A stretch of 64,000 bases of DNA, from the NCBI RefSeq assembly GCF_029689925.1, contig NZ_CP121445.1, forward strand, positions 244,001 to 308,000, written 5' to 3'. Made by a program: the position numbers and the translations under genes. Shown here piece by piece: positions 17,146 through 26,474 of this stretch. Every line of letters begins with the position of its first letter. The first letter of the stretch is position 1. The notes under the pieces were generated by a model. The model was not told the DNA's origin. It saw nothing but the letters and a program-made list of their open reading frames with translations, and did no database searches. The DNA is from Anaerocolumna sp. AGMB13025. Lineage in GTDB: Bacteria; Bacillota; Clostridia; Lachnospirales; Lachnospiraceae.

Positions 17146-18021
17146 CTACTGTATGCCCAATTCCATCTTAGCCAATTGGATACAACCCATAATACCCTGG
17201 TTATCATTAAGGGCAGCCGGAACAATATAATTGTCAATATCGCTTAACTGGGCAGTTCTTACGTAACCATTTAACAGTTCTACTACCTTCTGGCGTATCA
17301 GAGGAAAGAGCTGTTCCTGATGCATAACACCGCCGCCTAATACGATCCGGTGAGGAGAAAGGGTTAAAATATACCCAACTAAAGCCTGGGCGATATAATA
17401 AGCTTCCATTTCCCAAACTTTTTCATTGTCCTTTAATTCAATGGCTTTTTTGCCCCAGCGTTTTTCAATAGCAGGACCTGCGGCCAGACCTTCAAAACAG
17501 TTTGGATGGTAAGGGCATGCACCTTCAAAGTGATCCTCCGGATGTTTGCTTAGTAAAACATGTCCGGCTTCGGGATGCAGCATTCCGTGAAGCAATCCGC
17601 CATTTTGGAAAACACCAACACCGACACCGGTACCAATTGTTATGTAAATACTGGAGTCGATTCCTTTTGTGCTTCCCCAGGTTGCTTCGCCAAGGGCGGA
17701 GCCGTTTACATCCGTGTCAAAACCAATGGGAAGGTCAAGAGATTTTTTAATATTGCCGACAAAATCATAATTAGCCCAGGCTAATTTGGGGGTAGAGGTA
17801 ATGTATCCGTAGGTCGGTGACTTTTTATCCAAATCAATAGGTCCAAAGGAACCAATACCAAGAGCAGCAATTTCTTTTCCTTTAAAATAATCAATTATTT
17901 TAGGAATCGTAATATCAGGAGTTTCTGTAGGGATTGAAACCTGTTCAAGAATCTCCCCGTTTTCATTGCCGATTGCCAGTACCATTTTAGTACCACCGGC
18001 TTCTAAAGCACCAAATAACAT
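17146..18021 (-). CDS. scrK: ROK-family fructokinase
   Basis: Phosphorylates fructose (possibly also mannose) with ATP in the cytoplasm. 291 residues, the size of ScrK/YdhR/GmuE-type ROK kinases. Visible: the N-terminal ATP loop GALEAGGTKMVLAIG, IGSFGPIDL, the second phosphate loop ITIGTGVGVGV, and the zinc-binding stretch EAGHVLLSKHPEDHFEG, continuing CPYHPNCFEG. RIVLGGGVMHQ marks the C-terminal lobe. It is monocistronic with its own terminator. A role in using mannose or fructose from plant polysaccharides would fit the neighbourhood, but no specific substrate can be read from the sequence. Confidence 0.88.
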   Translation of the reverse strand: MLFGALEAGGTKMVLAIGNENGEILEQVSIPTETPDITIPKIIDYFKGKEIAALGIGSFGPIDLDKKSPTYGYITSTPKLAWANYDFVGNIKKSLDLPIGFDTDVNGSALGEATWGSTKGIDSSIYITIGTGVGVGVFQNGGLLHGMLHPEAGHVLLSKHPEDHFEGACPYHPNCFEGLAAGPAIEKRWGKKAIELKDNEKVWEMEAYYIAQALVGYILTLSPHRIVLGGGVMHQEQLFPLIRQKVVELLNGYVRTAQLSDIDNYIVPAALNDNQGIMGCIQLAKMELGIQ

Positions 18022-18204
18022 GTTAAAACCTCCAAGTCATATTCTAAAAATCTGTTTTATCTGCCTGTTTGTATTAAGGCAAAATTACTTTCTCTTATTT
18101 TACCCCATGTTTCGTAAAAAATATAGTACTAAAATAGTAATAAAAAATGGAAGGAACATTTCACAATTCCAAAATCGAAAAACGACTGATAAAAACAACT
18201 CATA

Positions 18205-18385
18205 AATGAAATAAAGACTGAAAATGAAAGACGAAATAGAAAGCTGAAATAGATAGTAGAAATAGAAAGCTAAATAGATAGATGAAATAGATAGCCGATA
18301 TAGAAAGTAAAATAGAAAGCTGAAATATCAAGACGAAATAGAAAGCCAAATAGAATCCGAAATAAAACTCTGTATTTCAAATATA
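18205..18385. repeat. Degenerate tandem repeat rich in gaaatagaaagc
   Basis: About ten irregular copies of a 12-24 base unit around gaaatagaaagctgaaatag. It fills most of the 478-base gap upstream of the fructokinase gene and downstream of the epimerase gene. No gene is supported. Confidence 0.75.
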
Positions 18386-18416
18386 ACTGAAATATAAACT
18401 GAGAAGTTTAAACCAG

Positions 18417-18476
18417 TAAAAAAAGCAGTTAAAATGGCAGCAAAATCAAAATGCACCGCCATAATAACTGCTTTAC
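18417..18476 (-). terminator. Terminator of the sugar epimerase gene
   Basis: aaagcagttaaaatggc (18422-18438) pairs with gccataataactgcttt (18458-18474). On the minus strand the stem ends in a run of seven T. Confidence 0.85.
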
Positions 18477-18499
18477 GTAACGATTAAGTATTCTGTCAG

Positions 18500-19414
18500 C
18501 TAGATAACAAACTGTTGTAAATATCGTTTGCTAAGCAGCAGGGAATTCTCAATTTCTTCCTTAGAACCTTCAAAAGCTTTATCTTCGATTTCAATACAAG
18601 TGTATCCTTTATAGCCAATATCGGTAAGAGCGGATACATAGTTACCCCAGTTAACATCACCAAGTCCAGGAAGTTTCGGAGACATGAACTTAAGGGGCGG
18701 AGCCATAATGCCTACGTCGTCCAGTTTGTCACGGAACACCTTGATATCTTTGTAATGAACGTGATAAATACGGTCTTTGAATTCATATAAAGGTTTGATA
18801 TAGTCAATCATCTGCCATACAAAATGGGAGGGATCATAATTCAGACCTAAATTTTTGCTTGGTATAAGTTCAAACATTCTTCTCCAATTGGCGGGAGTGG
18901 TTGCAAGATTCTGTCCGCCTGGCCATTCATCATTGGTAAATAACATGGGACAATTTTCAATTGCTATTTTAACCTGATTTTCTTCTGCCAGTTTTACGAT
19001 AGGCGGCCATACTTCTTCATAGATTTTAAAGTTCTCGTCCACATTTTTATGAGAATCTCTTCCGATAAAAGTCGTAACCATGCTGATACCCAGTTTTCCA
19101 GAAGCTGTAATGACTTTCTTTAAATGTTCGATATACACCGCCCTTTTTTCTAGATCTCCATCCATGGTATTGGGATAATATGCAAGAGAGGAAATTTCTA
19201 CCTTTCTATCGGAACAGTACTGTTTTATGTACTTAATTTCCGCTTCCCCTAATTGATCTACGTCGATGTGGGTGACACCTGCGTATCTGCGTTCTGCTTT
19301 GCCCTTGGGCCAGCAAGCCATTTCCACACATTCAAAGCCATGTTTTGCAGCGAAATCGATAACCTCTTCAAAGGTATAATCCGCCAGTACTGCACTTACA
19401 AATCCTAATTTCAT
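18500..19414 (-). CDS. Sugar phosphate isomerase/epimerase (AP_endonuc_2 TIM barrel)
   Basis: A 304-residue xylose-isomerase-like TIM barrel. Metal ligands appear in the usual places: IAIENCPM (Glu), GLNYDPSHFVW (Asp and His), YHVHYKDIKV (His pair) and CIEIED (Glu) near the C terminus. Members epimerise or isomerise free or phosphorylated sugars and inositol derivatives; the exact substrate cannot be deduced. The RBS GGAGGTATT precedes the ATG. It is followed by its own terminator and preceded by a foldback element. Confidence 0.85.
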   Translation of the reverse strand: MKLGFVSAVLADYTFEEVIDFAAKHGFECVEMACWPKGKAERRYAGVTHIDVDQLGEAEIKYIKQYCSDRKVEISSLAYYPNTMDGDLEKRAVYIEHLKKVITASGKLGISMVTTFIGRDSHKNVDENFKIYEEVWPPIVKLAEENQVKIAIENCPMLFTNDEWPGGQNLATTPANWRRMFELIPSKNLGLNYDPSHFVWQMIDYIKPLYEFKDRIYHVHYKDIKVFRDKLDDVGIMAPPLKFMSPKLPGLGDVNWGNYVSALTDIGYKGYTCIEIEDKAFEGSKEEIENSLLLSKRYLQQFVI

Positions 19415-19532
19415 AAATAATACCTCCTTTGGTAGTTTTAGTGTATCATTTTTTACTGTTTAATTCAATCTTGTGAATTATATAGTTTTGGAACTAAGAC
19501 TTTAGGCAAACGGGGGGATATTTAAAGGGGGC

Positions 19533-19743
19533 GGCAGTATCCTGGCAGGCTTGTAATTTTTTTGTAGGGAAAGAACCCTCATGACACTATAAACTTAGAG
19601 AACTGCTTATAGCAGGAGGAAAAGAGCAAAACTCACTTCGTTCAAACAGTTGCTCTTTTCCTCCTTGACGCAGTTCTCTAAGTTTAAGTGTCATGAGGAA
19701 CCTTTCCGATACAAAAAAATTACAAGCCTGCCAGGATACTGCC
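19533..19743. mobile_element. Foldback (MITE-like) element, family 1, copy 2
   Basis: A 211-bp palindrome with arms of about 95 bp that are nearly perfect complements: the left end ggcagtatcctggcaggctt matches the right end aagcctgccaggatactgcc. The arms continue through gtaatttttttgta, cctcatgacact and aaacttagagaactgc. The centre is gagcaaaactcacttcgttc. Copy 1 is at 6709-6902. No clear target-site duplication was found and no ORF lies inside. Confidence 0.85.
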
Positions 19744-19975
19744 TTAGTCTTTGGGGTTATTTTGCTTTATGTGGTTATCTTAATTTGGTATTTATTCCAT
19801 TACTGCTAATTGGTGGGTTTCGTGGTATAATATAGAGTGGTAAAAGACATAAAAGATTAATATAACTTTTAAAATGAGGATATTAAGGTTTATAGAAAGA
19901 TAAAATGACATTATGTAAAGTTATGGACTGTAGAAGTCAGGATTTTAAGGAATCGAAATGTTTGTAAATCGGTTT

Positions 19976-20060
19976 TTTAAGGAAGTCAGGATTTTTTAAA
20001 GGAAGTAAGTCCTTAAAGGAAGTAAGCCATTAAAAGGAGCAGGTCATTAAAGGCTGTCGG
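19976..20060. repeat. Degenerate tandem repeat (taaaggaagtaag type)
   Basis: Several variants of ttaaaggaagtaagcc follow one another. This array and the adjoining AT-rich sequence (19744-20168) make up the upstream region of the tocopherol-cyclase-like gene. No other gene is supported. Confidence 0.6.
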
Positions 20061-20168
20061 GTTGTCAAAGGTAGTTGGGTTATAATCAGCACTTCCGGCA
20101 ATAACAAAGGAAAGAAGTCAGGTCTTCTAGGAAATCCATGATTGAGAAAGGGACAGGTAATTGAGGGA

Positions 20169-21296
20169 ATGAATAAATCAGATTTAAGCAGGAATGGATA
20201 TATGTTAAAAGGGCCTTTAGCGGTCACAGGTTATGACTGGTGGTGGCATAATTTTACTGGGTACAGCAGAAGAACAGGTGAAGAAAGGACGTTTTTTATT
20301 GAGTACTATATCTGTAACCCGGCACTTAGTAGGGATAATCCGGTATTGGGGCAGTTGCCGGAAAATAAGATTTTAAACAAAAAACCATCCTATGCAATGA
20401 TTAAGGCAGGGGTTTGGGGAAGGGAGCCAAAACAGCTTCATAATTTCTATCCGATTTCAGAATTTACGGCTTCGGAGGCTTCTCTTAATGTAAGAATAGG
20501 TAATTGCATTTTAACAGAGAAACGGATGGAGGGCAAATGCAGGGTTACAAAGGAAGAAGCCTTATTACATCCGGAATATATGAGTGATGCAGGGTCCATG
20601 GAGTGGGAGCTAACCATTCATAAAAAAATAGCCTATCATGTCGGGTATGGAGCTTCTAAGTTTTTTAGAGAATTAAATGCTTTTGAGATGTTCTGGCATG
20701 CGGAGGGAATCAAGACTAAATACAGCGGCGTAGTGATTTTAGATGGTGAGATTTATGATGTATTTCCGGAGAAGTCCTTTGGTTATGCAGATAAGAACTG
20801 GGGGAGGGACTTTACTTCACCCTGGCTTTGGATTAGCAGTTGTGACCTTAGGAGCCGGATAACAGGAAAAATCTTGGCGAATTCTGCAATAGAATTCGGT
20901 GGGGGAAGACCGAAGGCATTTGGTATTCCTCTAGGTGGTAAACTTTTGGGCGGTTTATTTTATGAAGGTAAAATGTATGACTATAATTTCTCTAAAGTCT
21001 GGACGGGATCGAAAACCCGGTTTCAGTTTAGAGAAGGGGAAAATATGAATATTTGGAAAGTAAAAGCTTCCAATATTGACTCCGAGCTGGAATTGATTTT
21101 AAAGTGTCCGAAGACGGAGATGCTGTTAATTAATTATGAAGCGCCAAATGGTAAGAAACTTCATAACCGCTTATGGAATGGCGGGACTGGATATGGAAGA
21201 ATAAAACTTTACAAAAAAGATAAAGGCAGAAGACTGCTGATTGATGAGATTGAGATGAGGCATACGGGCTGCGAATATGGGGAGTATGACAAGTAA
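20169..21296 (+). CDS. Tocopherol-cyclase-like protein
   Basis: About 375 residues with the N-terminal hallmark LKGPLAVTGYDWWWHNFTGY and later FYPISEF, EGIKTKYSGVVILDGEIYDV, FGYADKNWGRDFTSPWLW, as in bacterial members of the tocopherol cyclase / lipocalin-like family. In plants the family cyclises phytyl quinols. Anaerobic bacteria make no tocopherol, so the substrate here is unknown; a lipid- or terpenoid-binding role is only a guess. No signal peptide. ATG 20169 is used; a further ATG at 20202 (just before LKGPLAV) has a better-placed AGGA and may be the true start. It is monocistronic, followed by a 16-bp tandem repeat. Confidence 0.75.
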   Translation: MNKSDLSRNGYMLKGPLAVTGYDWWWHNFTGYSRRTGEERTFFIEYYICNPALSRDNPVLGQLPENKILNKKPSYAMIKAGVWGREPKQLHNFYPISEFTASEASLNVRIGNCILTEKRMEGKCRVTKEEALLHPEYMSDAGSMEWELTIHKKIAYHVGYGASKFFRELNAFEMFWHAEGIKTKYSGVVILDGEIYDVFPEKSFGYADKNWGRDFTSPWLWISSCDLRSRITGKILANSAIEFGGGRPKAFGIPLGGKLLGGLFYEGKMYDYNFSKVWTGSKTRFQFREGENMNIWKVKASNIDSELELILKCPKTEMLLINYEAPNGKKLHNRLWNGGTGYGRIKLYKKDKGRRLLIDEIEMRHTGCEYGEYDK

Positions 21297-21343
21297 GGTA
21301 TTTGCTGTAATTTTATCCAAGAACGGATGAATTTTATAAAAAA

Positions 21344-21454
21344 GGCATTCGTATAAAAAGGCATTCGTATAAAAAGGTATTCGTATAAAAAGGTATTCGT
21401 ATAAAAAGGTATTCGTATAAAAAGGCATTCATATAAAAGGCATTCGCATAAAAA
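21344..21454. repeat. Tandem repeat, 7 x 16 bp
   Basis: Seven consecutive units of ggcattcgtataaaaa or its ggtattcg variant (one unit is 15 bp). The units follow without spacers, so this is not a CRISPR array. Confidence 0.95.
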
Positions 21455-21556
21455 TGCTTAAAGAAACCATAATCTAATAGGAATGAACCGGAATCAAACA
21501 GCATATTCCATAGATAGACGAACTGATACAGTCAGATTTTCATTGGAGGATATGCT

Positions 21557-22801
21557 ATGGGAGGCAGAATGGAATATTTTAAGAATTTATTTGTAGATCA
21601 GGGGTTAAGACCTGTTTACGCGCGGTATTTAGCAGGTGGTATCATGATACTGATTATTATTGTGCTGTGCATAGTGATTAACCTTATTATAAAGAAAGTA
21701 GTACTAAGGCTCCTGGCGGGATATATCGAAACCACGAAGTATAAATGGGATAATATAATGTTGAAAAACCAGGTGTTTCACAGGATTTCCTATATGGTAC
21801 CAGCAATTATTGTGTACAATTTTGCACCGGTTTTCCGTAATTATGAACCTATTATTAAGAGAGTTTCGCTAACCTATCTATTTATAATCGGGATACTGGT
21901 TTTAAATTCGGTGCTGGATTCTGTAAATGACATATATAAACTCTACCCTGTATCAAAGCTCCGTCCCATTAAGGGGCTTATTCAAATCGTTAAAATTGTA
22001 GTTTATATTGTTTCTGGAATTATCATAATTGCCGGTCTGATGGGGCAGAGTCCCATTGTATTCCTAAGCGGGATTGGTGCTTTGACGGCGGTATTTTCCT
22101 TAGTGTTTAAAGATTCTATCCTGGGATTTGTAGCAGGGATTCAGCTTACCTCCAATAATATGCTCCAAATTGGCGATTGGATTGAGATGGACAAATATGG
22201 GGCAGATGGGGAAGTAGCAGAAATAACCTTGAATACAGTTAAGGTTCAAAACTTTGACAAGACCATTGTAACCATACCCTCCTATGCCCTTGTCTCCGAT
22301 TCCTTTAAGAACTGGCGGGGAATGCAGGAATCTGGCGGCAGGCGGATTAAGCGGGCTATTTATATTGACACCACCAGTATCTGCTTTTGCAATGAGGAAA
22401 TGATAGAGAAATTTAAAAAGATTCATTACCTGAAGGATTATATTACAAAAAAAGAAGAAGAGCTGAGAGAATATAATGAAGAGAACGGGGTAACGGCGGA
22501 TATGCTGGTTAATGGCAGACATTTAACTAACATTGGTACATTTCGTATGTATATCTTAAACTACTTAGAAAACTACCCCGGAATCCATGGTGGGATGTCC
22601 CATACGGTTAGACAACTGCCTCCTGGCGAATATGGTCTGCCCCTGGAAATATACGTATTTACCAAATATACCGACTGGGTCAGTTACGAGAGTTTGCAGG
22701 CGGATATTTTTGATCACATTTTATCGGTAGCGCCCGAATTCGGACTGCGGATTTTTCAAAATCCCACCGGTCAGGACGTAAGAATGTGGGGCAGGCAATA
22801 A
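21557..22801 (+). CDS. Mechanosensitive channel, MscS family (YbdG-like)
   Basis: Opens under membrane tension to release osmolytes. The 414-residue length and layout match the YbdG/MscM branch: about five N-terminal membrane segments, the pore helix GIGALTAVFSLVFKDSILGF, the beta domain TSNNMLQIGDWIEM with VQNFDKTIVTIPSYALVSDS, and an inserted charged helix (~300-330) typical of YbdG. GGAGG lies 7 bases before ATG 21557. It stands alone. A 277-base gap to the next gene holds no recognisable element. Confidence 0.9.
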   Translation: MGGRMEYFKNLFVDQGLRPVYARYLAGGIMILIIIVLCIVINLIIKKVVLRLLAGYIETTKYKWDNIMLKNQVFHRISYMVPAIIVYNFAPVFRNYEPIIKRVSLTYLFIIGILVLNSVLDSVNDIYKLYPVSKLRPIKGLIQIVKIVVYIVSGIIIIAGLMGQSPIVFLSGIGALTAVFSLVFKDSILGFVAGIQLTSNNMLQIGDWIEMDKYGADGEVAEITLNTVKVQNFDKTIVTIPSYALVSDSFKNWRGMQESGGRRIKRAIYIDTTSICFCNEEMIEKFKKIHYLKDYITKKEEELREYNEENGVTADMLVNGRHLTNIGTFRMYILNYLENYPGIHGGMSHTVRQLPPGEYGLPLEIYVFTKYTDWVSYESLQADIFDHILSVAPEFGLRIFQNPTGQDVRMWGRQ

Positions 22802-23078
22802 TATATGAAAATGATCTCTGCAAGATTTGAGAAAAATCTGTGTATAGCTTATTGAAACCAAAGTTCAACTTTATTTCTGGAAATTGTGTAAGAAAGAATA
22901 AAACGCTACATCAACTGGTTAACCTGATAAAAAGTATTATACTGCCAGAGATGTTTTCACAAGTATTGCCGGTGTTTACAGCCGTACTGAATTAAGTGAA
23001 GTTTAAGCTGGCGTATTGAGATGACACCCGGAAATCAATTGAATTATATGTATGCAATAGGCATAGAAAAGAGGTAAC

Positions 23079-24131
23079 ATGTACAAAGCACTTAAAATTG
23101 GAAATCTTACGGCAAAGCTTCCCATTATCCAGGGCGGAATGGGAGTAGGAATCAGTTTAAGCTCACTTGCCGGAGCTGTCTCTGCCAAAGGAGGCATTGG
23201 AGTAATCTCCACTGCACAAATCGGATTCTCGGAACCGGATTTTAACCGCAATCCGCTGGAAGCCAACTTAAGAATGATTGGCGAACATATTAAACGGGCA
23301 AGAAAATTGGCACCCTCAGGAATCTTAGGGGTTAATATAATGGTGGCAACTCAGAATTATGCCAGATACGTAAAGGAAGCTATTAAAAATGGAATTGATT
23401 TAATTATCTCTGGTGCAGGTCTGCCTACGGAATTGCCGGAAATTGCAAAAGGCAGCAAGGCGAAGCTGGTGCCCATCGTGTCTTCTTTAAAAGCAGCCAG
23501 TGTTATACTTAAAATGTGGGATAGAAAGAATAATATAACCCCTGACGCTATTATCATTGAAGGTCCAAAAGCAGGCGGACATCTGGGATTTTCTACGGAA
23601 CAGTTAGAACATATCGATGATCTGGCATATGATGAGGAAATCAAGAATATTATTGCATTAACGAAAGATTACGGTACGAAATACGGAAAAGACATTCCGG
23701 TCATAGTAGCCGGCGGAGTACAGAACAAACAGGATATGGAGCATTATTTTGATCTGGGAGCAGAAGGCATCCAGGTAGCCACCAAATTTGTGACCACTGA
23801 AGAATGTGACGCGGATATAAACTACAAGCAGGCATATATTAACTGCAAGCAGGAAGATATCGTAATCGTAAAAAGCCCCGTGGGAATGCCGGGACGAGCT
23901 ATAAAAAATAAATTTATGGAAAAGGTATTTTTCGGACGAATCCCGATAAAGCACTGCTATAACTGCATTAAAAGCTGTAATCCGGCCCAAACCCCTTATT
24001 GTATCACTGAAGCGTTATCCAATGCCGCAGTGGGCAATTTAGACGAAGCACTCTTATTCTGCGGAGCCAATGCTTATATGGAAGATAAAATCAGAACGGT
24101 ACAGGATGTACTGGATGATTATTTTGCATAG
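23079..24131 (+). CDS. Nitronate monooxygenase-type flavoprotein (NMO/FabK superfamily)
   Basis: A 350-residue FMN TIM barrel. Motifs: LPIIQGGMGVGIS at the start, LGVNIMVA, ISGAGLPTELPE, GPKAGGHLGF, the phosphate-binding VIVAGGV and GAEGIQVATKFVTTEEC. A C-terminal Cys-rich segment, HCYNCIKSCNPAQTPYC, is seen in many anaerobic members and may bind a metal or be redox-active. Members oxidise nitronates or reduce enoyl-ACP. The absence of fatty-acid genes nearby makes FabK unlikely, but the activity cannot be assigned. The RBS is AGAGG. Confidence 0.83.
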   Translation: MYKALKIGNLTAKLPIIQGGMGVGISLSSLAGAVSAKGGIGVISTAQIGFSEPDFNRNPLEANLRMIGEHIKRARKLAPSGILGVNIMVATQNYARYVKEAIKNGIDLIISGAGLPTELPEIAKGSKAKLVPIVSSLKAASVILKMWDRKNNITPDAIIIEGPKAGGHLGFSTEQLEHIDDLAYDEEIKNIIALTKDYGTKYGKDIPVIVAGGVQNKQDMEHYFDLGAEGIQVATKFVTTEECDADINYKQAYINCKQEDIVIVKSPVGMPGRAIKNKFMEKVFFGRIPIKHCYNCIKSCNPAQTPYCITEALSNAAVGNLDEALLFCGANAYMEDKIRTVQDVLDDYFA

Positions 24132-24190
24132 GGGGAAGGAATGAAATAATCCGAAAAAGGGATTATGGAATATATTTGTGTAATACTTAC

Positions 24191-24286
24191 AAGGATATAT
24201 TTTTAAATTGATACAAGAATATATTTTTAAATTGATATATGGATACATTTTTTAAATTGATACAAGGTAGTATTTTTAAATTGATA
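24191..24286. repeat. Tandem repeat, 4 x ~25 bp
   Basis: Four copies of a unit containing atatttttaaattgata, alternating tacaag and tatatgg ends. It lies in the 414-base gap before rpsF. The rest of that gap holds the rpsF promoter, with TTGCCA and TAAAAT about 17 bases apart near 24431-24460. Confidence 0.85.
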
Positions 24287-24545
24287 TCTGATTTTAACAT
24301 TATCGTATTAAAGAAGTAGAAGGAGATAATAAGGGGTTAAAAGAAATGAAAAGCTTTGAAAAGGACAAAAAATAATAGAAGTGATAAGGCTGTTCAAGAA
24401 ATAAATATTAAACAAAATATGAAAAATAACTTGCCAAGCCTTGCTATCTATGGTAAAATAAATATTCGTGATATGTTATACAAAATTTTCCTTGCTCTTT
24501 ACATTGCGTTAAAGGGCCAGAGACCAGAAGGAGGTGCAGACAACT

Positions 24546-24833
24546 ATGAACCAATACGAATTAGCCTTAGTTGTAAATGCAAAAATCGAAGATGAAGCCA
24601 GAACAGCAACAGTAGAAGCCGTGAAAGAACTTATTGTAAGATTTGGCGGAGCAGTTACTAACGTTGATGAATGGGGTAAGAAGAGATTAGCTTACGAAGT
24701 TCAGAAAATGAAAGAAGGCTTTTATTATTTCATCAAATTCGATGCTGATTCAACATGCCCAGGCGAAGTTGAAGATCGTATTCGCATTATGGAAAATGTA
24801 ATCAGATTCTTATGCATTAGACAGGACGCATAA
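24546..24833 (+). CDS. rpsF: 30S ribosomal protein S6
   Basis: 95 residues starting MNQYELALVVNAKIEDE. It carries the family's EWGKKRLAYEVQKMKEGFYYF segment and DRIRIMENVIRFLCIR near the end. It binds S18 in the small-subunit platform. ATG 24546 is preceded by AAGGAGG; the in-frame GTG at 24534 is too close to that site. First gene of the conserved rpsF-ssb-rpsR operon. Confidence 0.97.
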   Translation: MNQYELALVVNAKIEDEARTATVEAVKELIVRFGGAVTNVDEWGKKRLAYEVQKMKEGFYYFIKFDADSTCPGEVEDRIRIMENVIRFLCIRQDA

Positions 24834-24854
24834 TAAAAGGAGGTATTCCTTAAT

Positions 24855-25295
24855 ATGAATAAAGTCATTTTGATTGGCCGTCTCACAAGAGACCCAGAAG
24901 TAAGATACTCTCAGGGAGAGAATTCCTTAGCAATAGCAAGATATTCCTTGGCTGTAGACCGTAGATTTAAAAGACCCGGTGAACCAGACGCAGATTTTAT
25001 CAATTGCGTATCTTTTGGAAAAGCTGCTGAATTCGCAGAAAAGTACTTAAAGCAGGGAACAAAAATTGCAGTTACCGGACGTATTCAGACTGGAAGTTAT
25101 ACCAATAAGGACGGACAAAAAGTTTATACTACCGACGTTGTAGTGGAAGAGCAGGAGTTTGCCGAGAGCAAAGCAGCAAGCGGAGATTCCGGTTCAAACT
25201 ACCAGCAGACCCAAAGACCGGCACCAAGCCAGGCAGTTGGAGATGGTTTTATGAACATACCGGATGGATTAGATGAGGAATTGCCATTTAATTAA
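24855..25295 (+). CDS. ssb: Single-stranded DNA-binding protein
   Basis: 146 residues: an N-terminal OB fold ([59 protein letters not shown]), a Gln/Ser/Pro-rich linker, and the acidic C-terminal tip DEELPFN that docks replication and repair partners. It lies 21 bases after rpsF with its own AAAGGAGG. The place between rpsF and rpsR is standard in Firmicutes. Confidence 0.97.
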   Translation: MNKVILIGRLTRDPEVRYSQGENSLAIARYSLAVDRRFKRPGEPDADFINCVSFGKAAEFAEKYLKQGTKIAVTGRIQTGSYTNKDGQKVYTTDVVVEEQEFAESKAASGDSGSNYQQTQRPAPSQAVGDGFMNIPDGLDEELPFN

Positions 25296-25354
25296 GCATT
25301 AAGAATAATATAAGTATACAAAAAAATTGTATTCATCGGATAAGGAGGTCAGTT

Positions 25355-25639
25355 ATGCCATATAATAGAAATGATAGAAACGATAGAAATGATAAAGGCG
25401 ATTCTCCAATGAAGAGAAGAACCACTCGCAGAAGAAAGAAAGTTTGTGTATTCTGCGCTGATAAAAACCATGCAGGTATTGATTATAAAGATGTTAACAA
25501 GTTAAAGAGATATGTATCTGAAAGAGGTAAAATTCTTCCTAGAAGAATTACTGGTAACTGTGCAAAACACCAGAGAGCTCTTACAGTAGCGATCAAGAGA
25601 GCAAGACACATCGCATTAATGCCTTATACAATGGATTAA
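25355..25639 (+). CDS. rpsR: 30S ribosomal protein S18
   Basis: 94 residues with a short Asn/Asp/Arg repeat at the N terminus ([10 protein letters not shown]), then the S18 core [34 protein letters not shown] and [20 protein letters not shown]. The Cys residues retain a zinc-type pattern. Its last codons (LMPYTMD, stop) are nearly repeated at 32161-32184, about 6.5 kb away. This indicates an integrated element that recreated the 3' end of rpsR, so the present tail was probably supplied by that element. Confidence 0.97.
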   Translation: MPYNRNDRNDRNDKGDSPMKRRTTRRRKKVCVFCADKNHAGIDYKDVNKLKRYVSERGKILPRRITGNCAKHQRALTVAIKRARHIALMPYTMD

Positions 25640-25752
25640 GCCCTTATTTTATTAGGGTTGCATAGGTTGTGAAGGGTCGTAGTACACGATTTGAAAAGAA
25701 AATTAAAATAGCCGTTACATGACTTTAGAGTTGTGTAACGGCTTTGTTATTT
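25608..25752 (+). other. attL-like repeat: rpsR 3' end plus terminator
   Basis: This stretch aligns along ~140 bases with 32155-32297. The best-matching core is cttatacaatggattaagcc, against cttacacaatggattaagcc in the other copy. The shared region extends through tagtacac and into the hairpin terminator gccgttacat/tgtgtaacggc (25711-25742), which is followed by tttgttattt. It marks the left end of the island. Confidence 0.75.
25709..25750 (+). terminator. Terminator of the rpsF-ssb-rpsR operon
   Basis: tagccgttacatgact pairs imperfectly with agttgtgtaacggct, followed by ttgttattt, 70 bases past rpsR. A degenerate copy stands at 32256-32296. Confidence 0.8.
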
Positions 25753-25947
25753 GTAAATCATTGGGGAAAGAGATGAAAGGAAATAAGTCCTAAAATCATT
25801 CTGATTACATCAATACAACGCCAGCTAAGAGTAATTCTAATAACTGATCTTTTGAAAAATAAACGAAAAACATGTTAAAATTTCTGATAAAAGGTATAAA
25901 AGGAACTGATAAATAATTAATTAGCATTTAGGGGTTATGGATAATTT

Positions 25948-26300
25948 ATGCTGGAACAAGAAGAATATCAAGAACAGTTTGAAATAGACAATAGTTATGA
26001 GGTCCCAAAATATGATGACGATAAGAAATATATAGGTATGTGCAAAGGTTTTGTATTACAACCAGTAAAGGAACAATACCAACGAATGAATTTTTGAATC
26101 GTATGGTACGTGCAATCGTTAAATGTATATAATAATGAAGAAAGAAAAAGAGCTAAGGAAGAAGAGAGGAAAGAAAAACTGCTTCCAATATTCTCGATAC
26201 ATTGTAAAAGACATACATTTGTTACACAATCCTAAAGTAGGCAAATGCTTGGATTGAGCGTATCCATACTGATTTTAATATTTTAAAAGCAGATATGGAA
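25948..26300 (+). pseudogene. Decayed tyrosine integrase (C-terminal remnant)
   Basis: Reading across frames gives TSKGTIPTNEFLNRMVRAIV (from ~26061), then, after a frameshift and stops, YNNEERKRAKEEE, KLLPIFSIHCKRHTFVTQS. The last part matches the 'LLPHFSxHxLRHTFxT' box II (Arg/His) of Tn916/ICE-type tyrosine recombinases. Upstream, a 49-residue frame (25948-26097) may hold more of the catalytic domain. Stops and shifts make it non-functional. Its place just inside attL is where such elements normally carry int. Confidence 0.65.
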
Positions 26301-26474
26301 AAAGCATGGGGAGCATAGAACATAAAAATAGCATATAGTATTCCAATTAGAGCATTAGTATTTTTTAATACTGGTGTTTTTCTGATAGAAGCAGATTTGA
26401 AATATATGGTAAATTAATGTAGAATAAAGGTAAATTGTAGATGAGGATAGAATTAGTTAGAATAAAGGAGGACT

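Noticed and set aside
22100..22522. 140-codon antisense frame inside the MscS gene
   Set aside because: Low-complexity antisense shadow of a clearly conserved channel gene; no ribosome-binding site.
24460..24545. S6:S18 autoregulatory RNA in the rpsF leader
   Set aside because: Such a motif is known in many bacteria, but its conserved CCG-type bulge could not be identified with confidence here.
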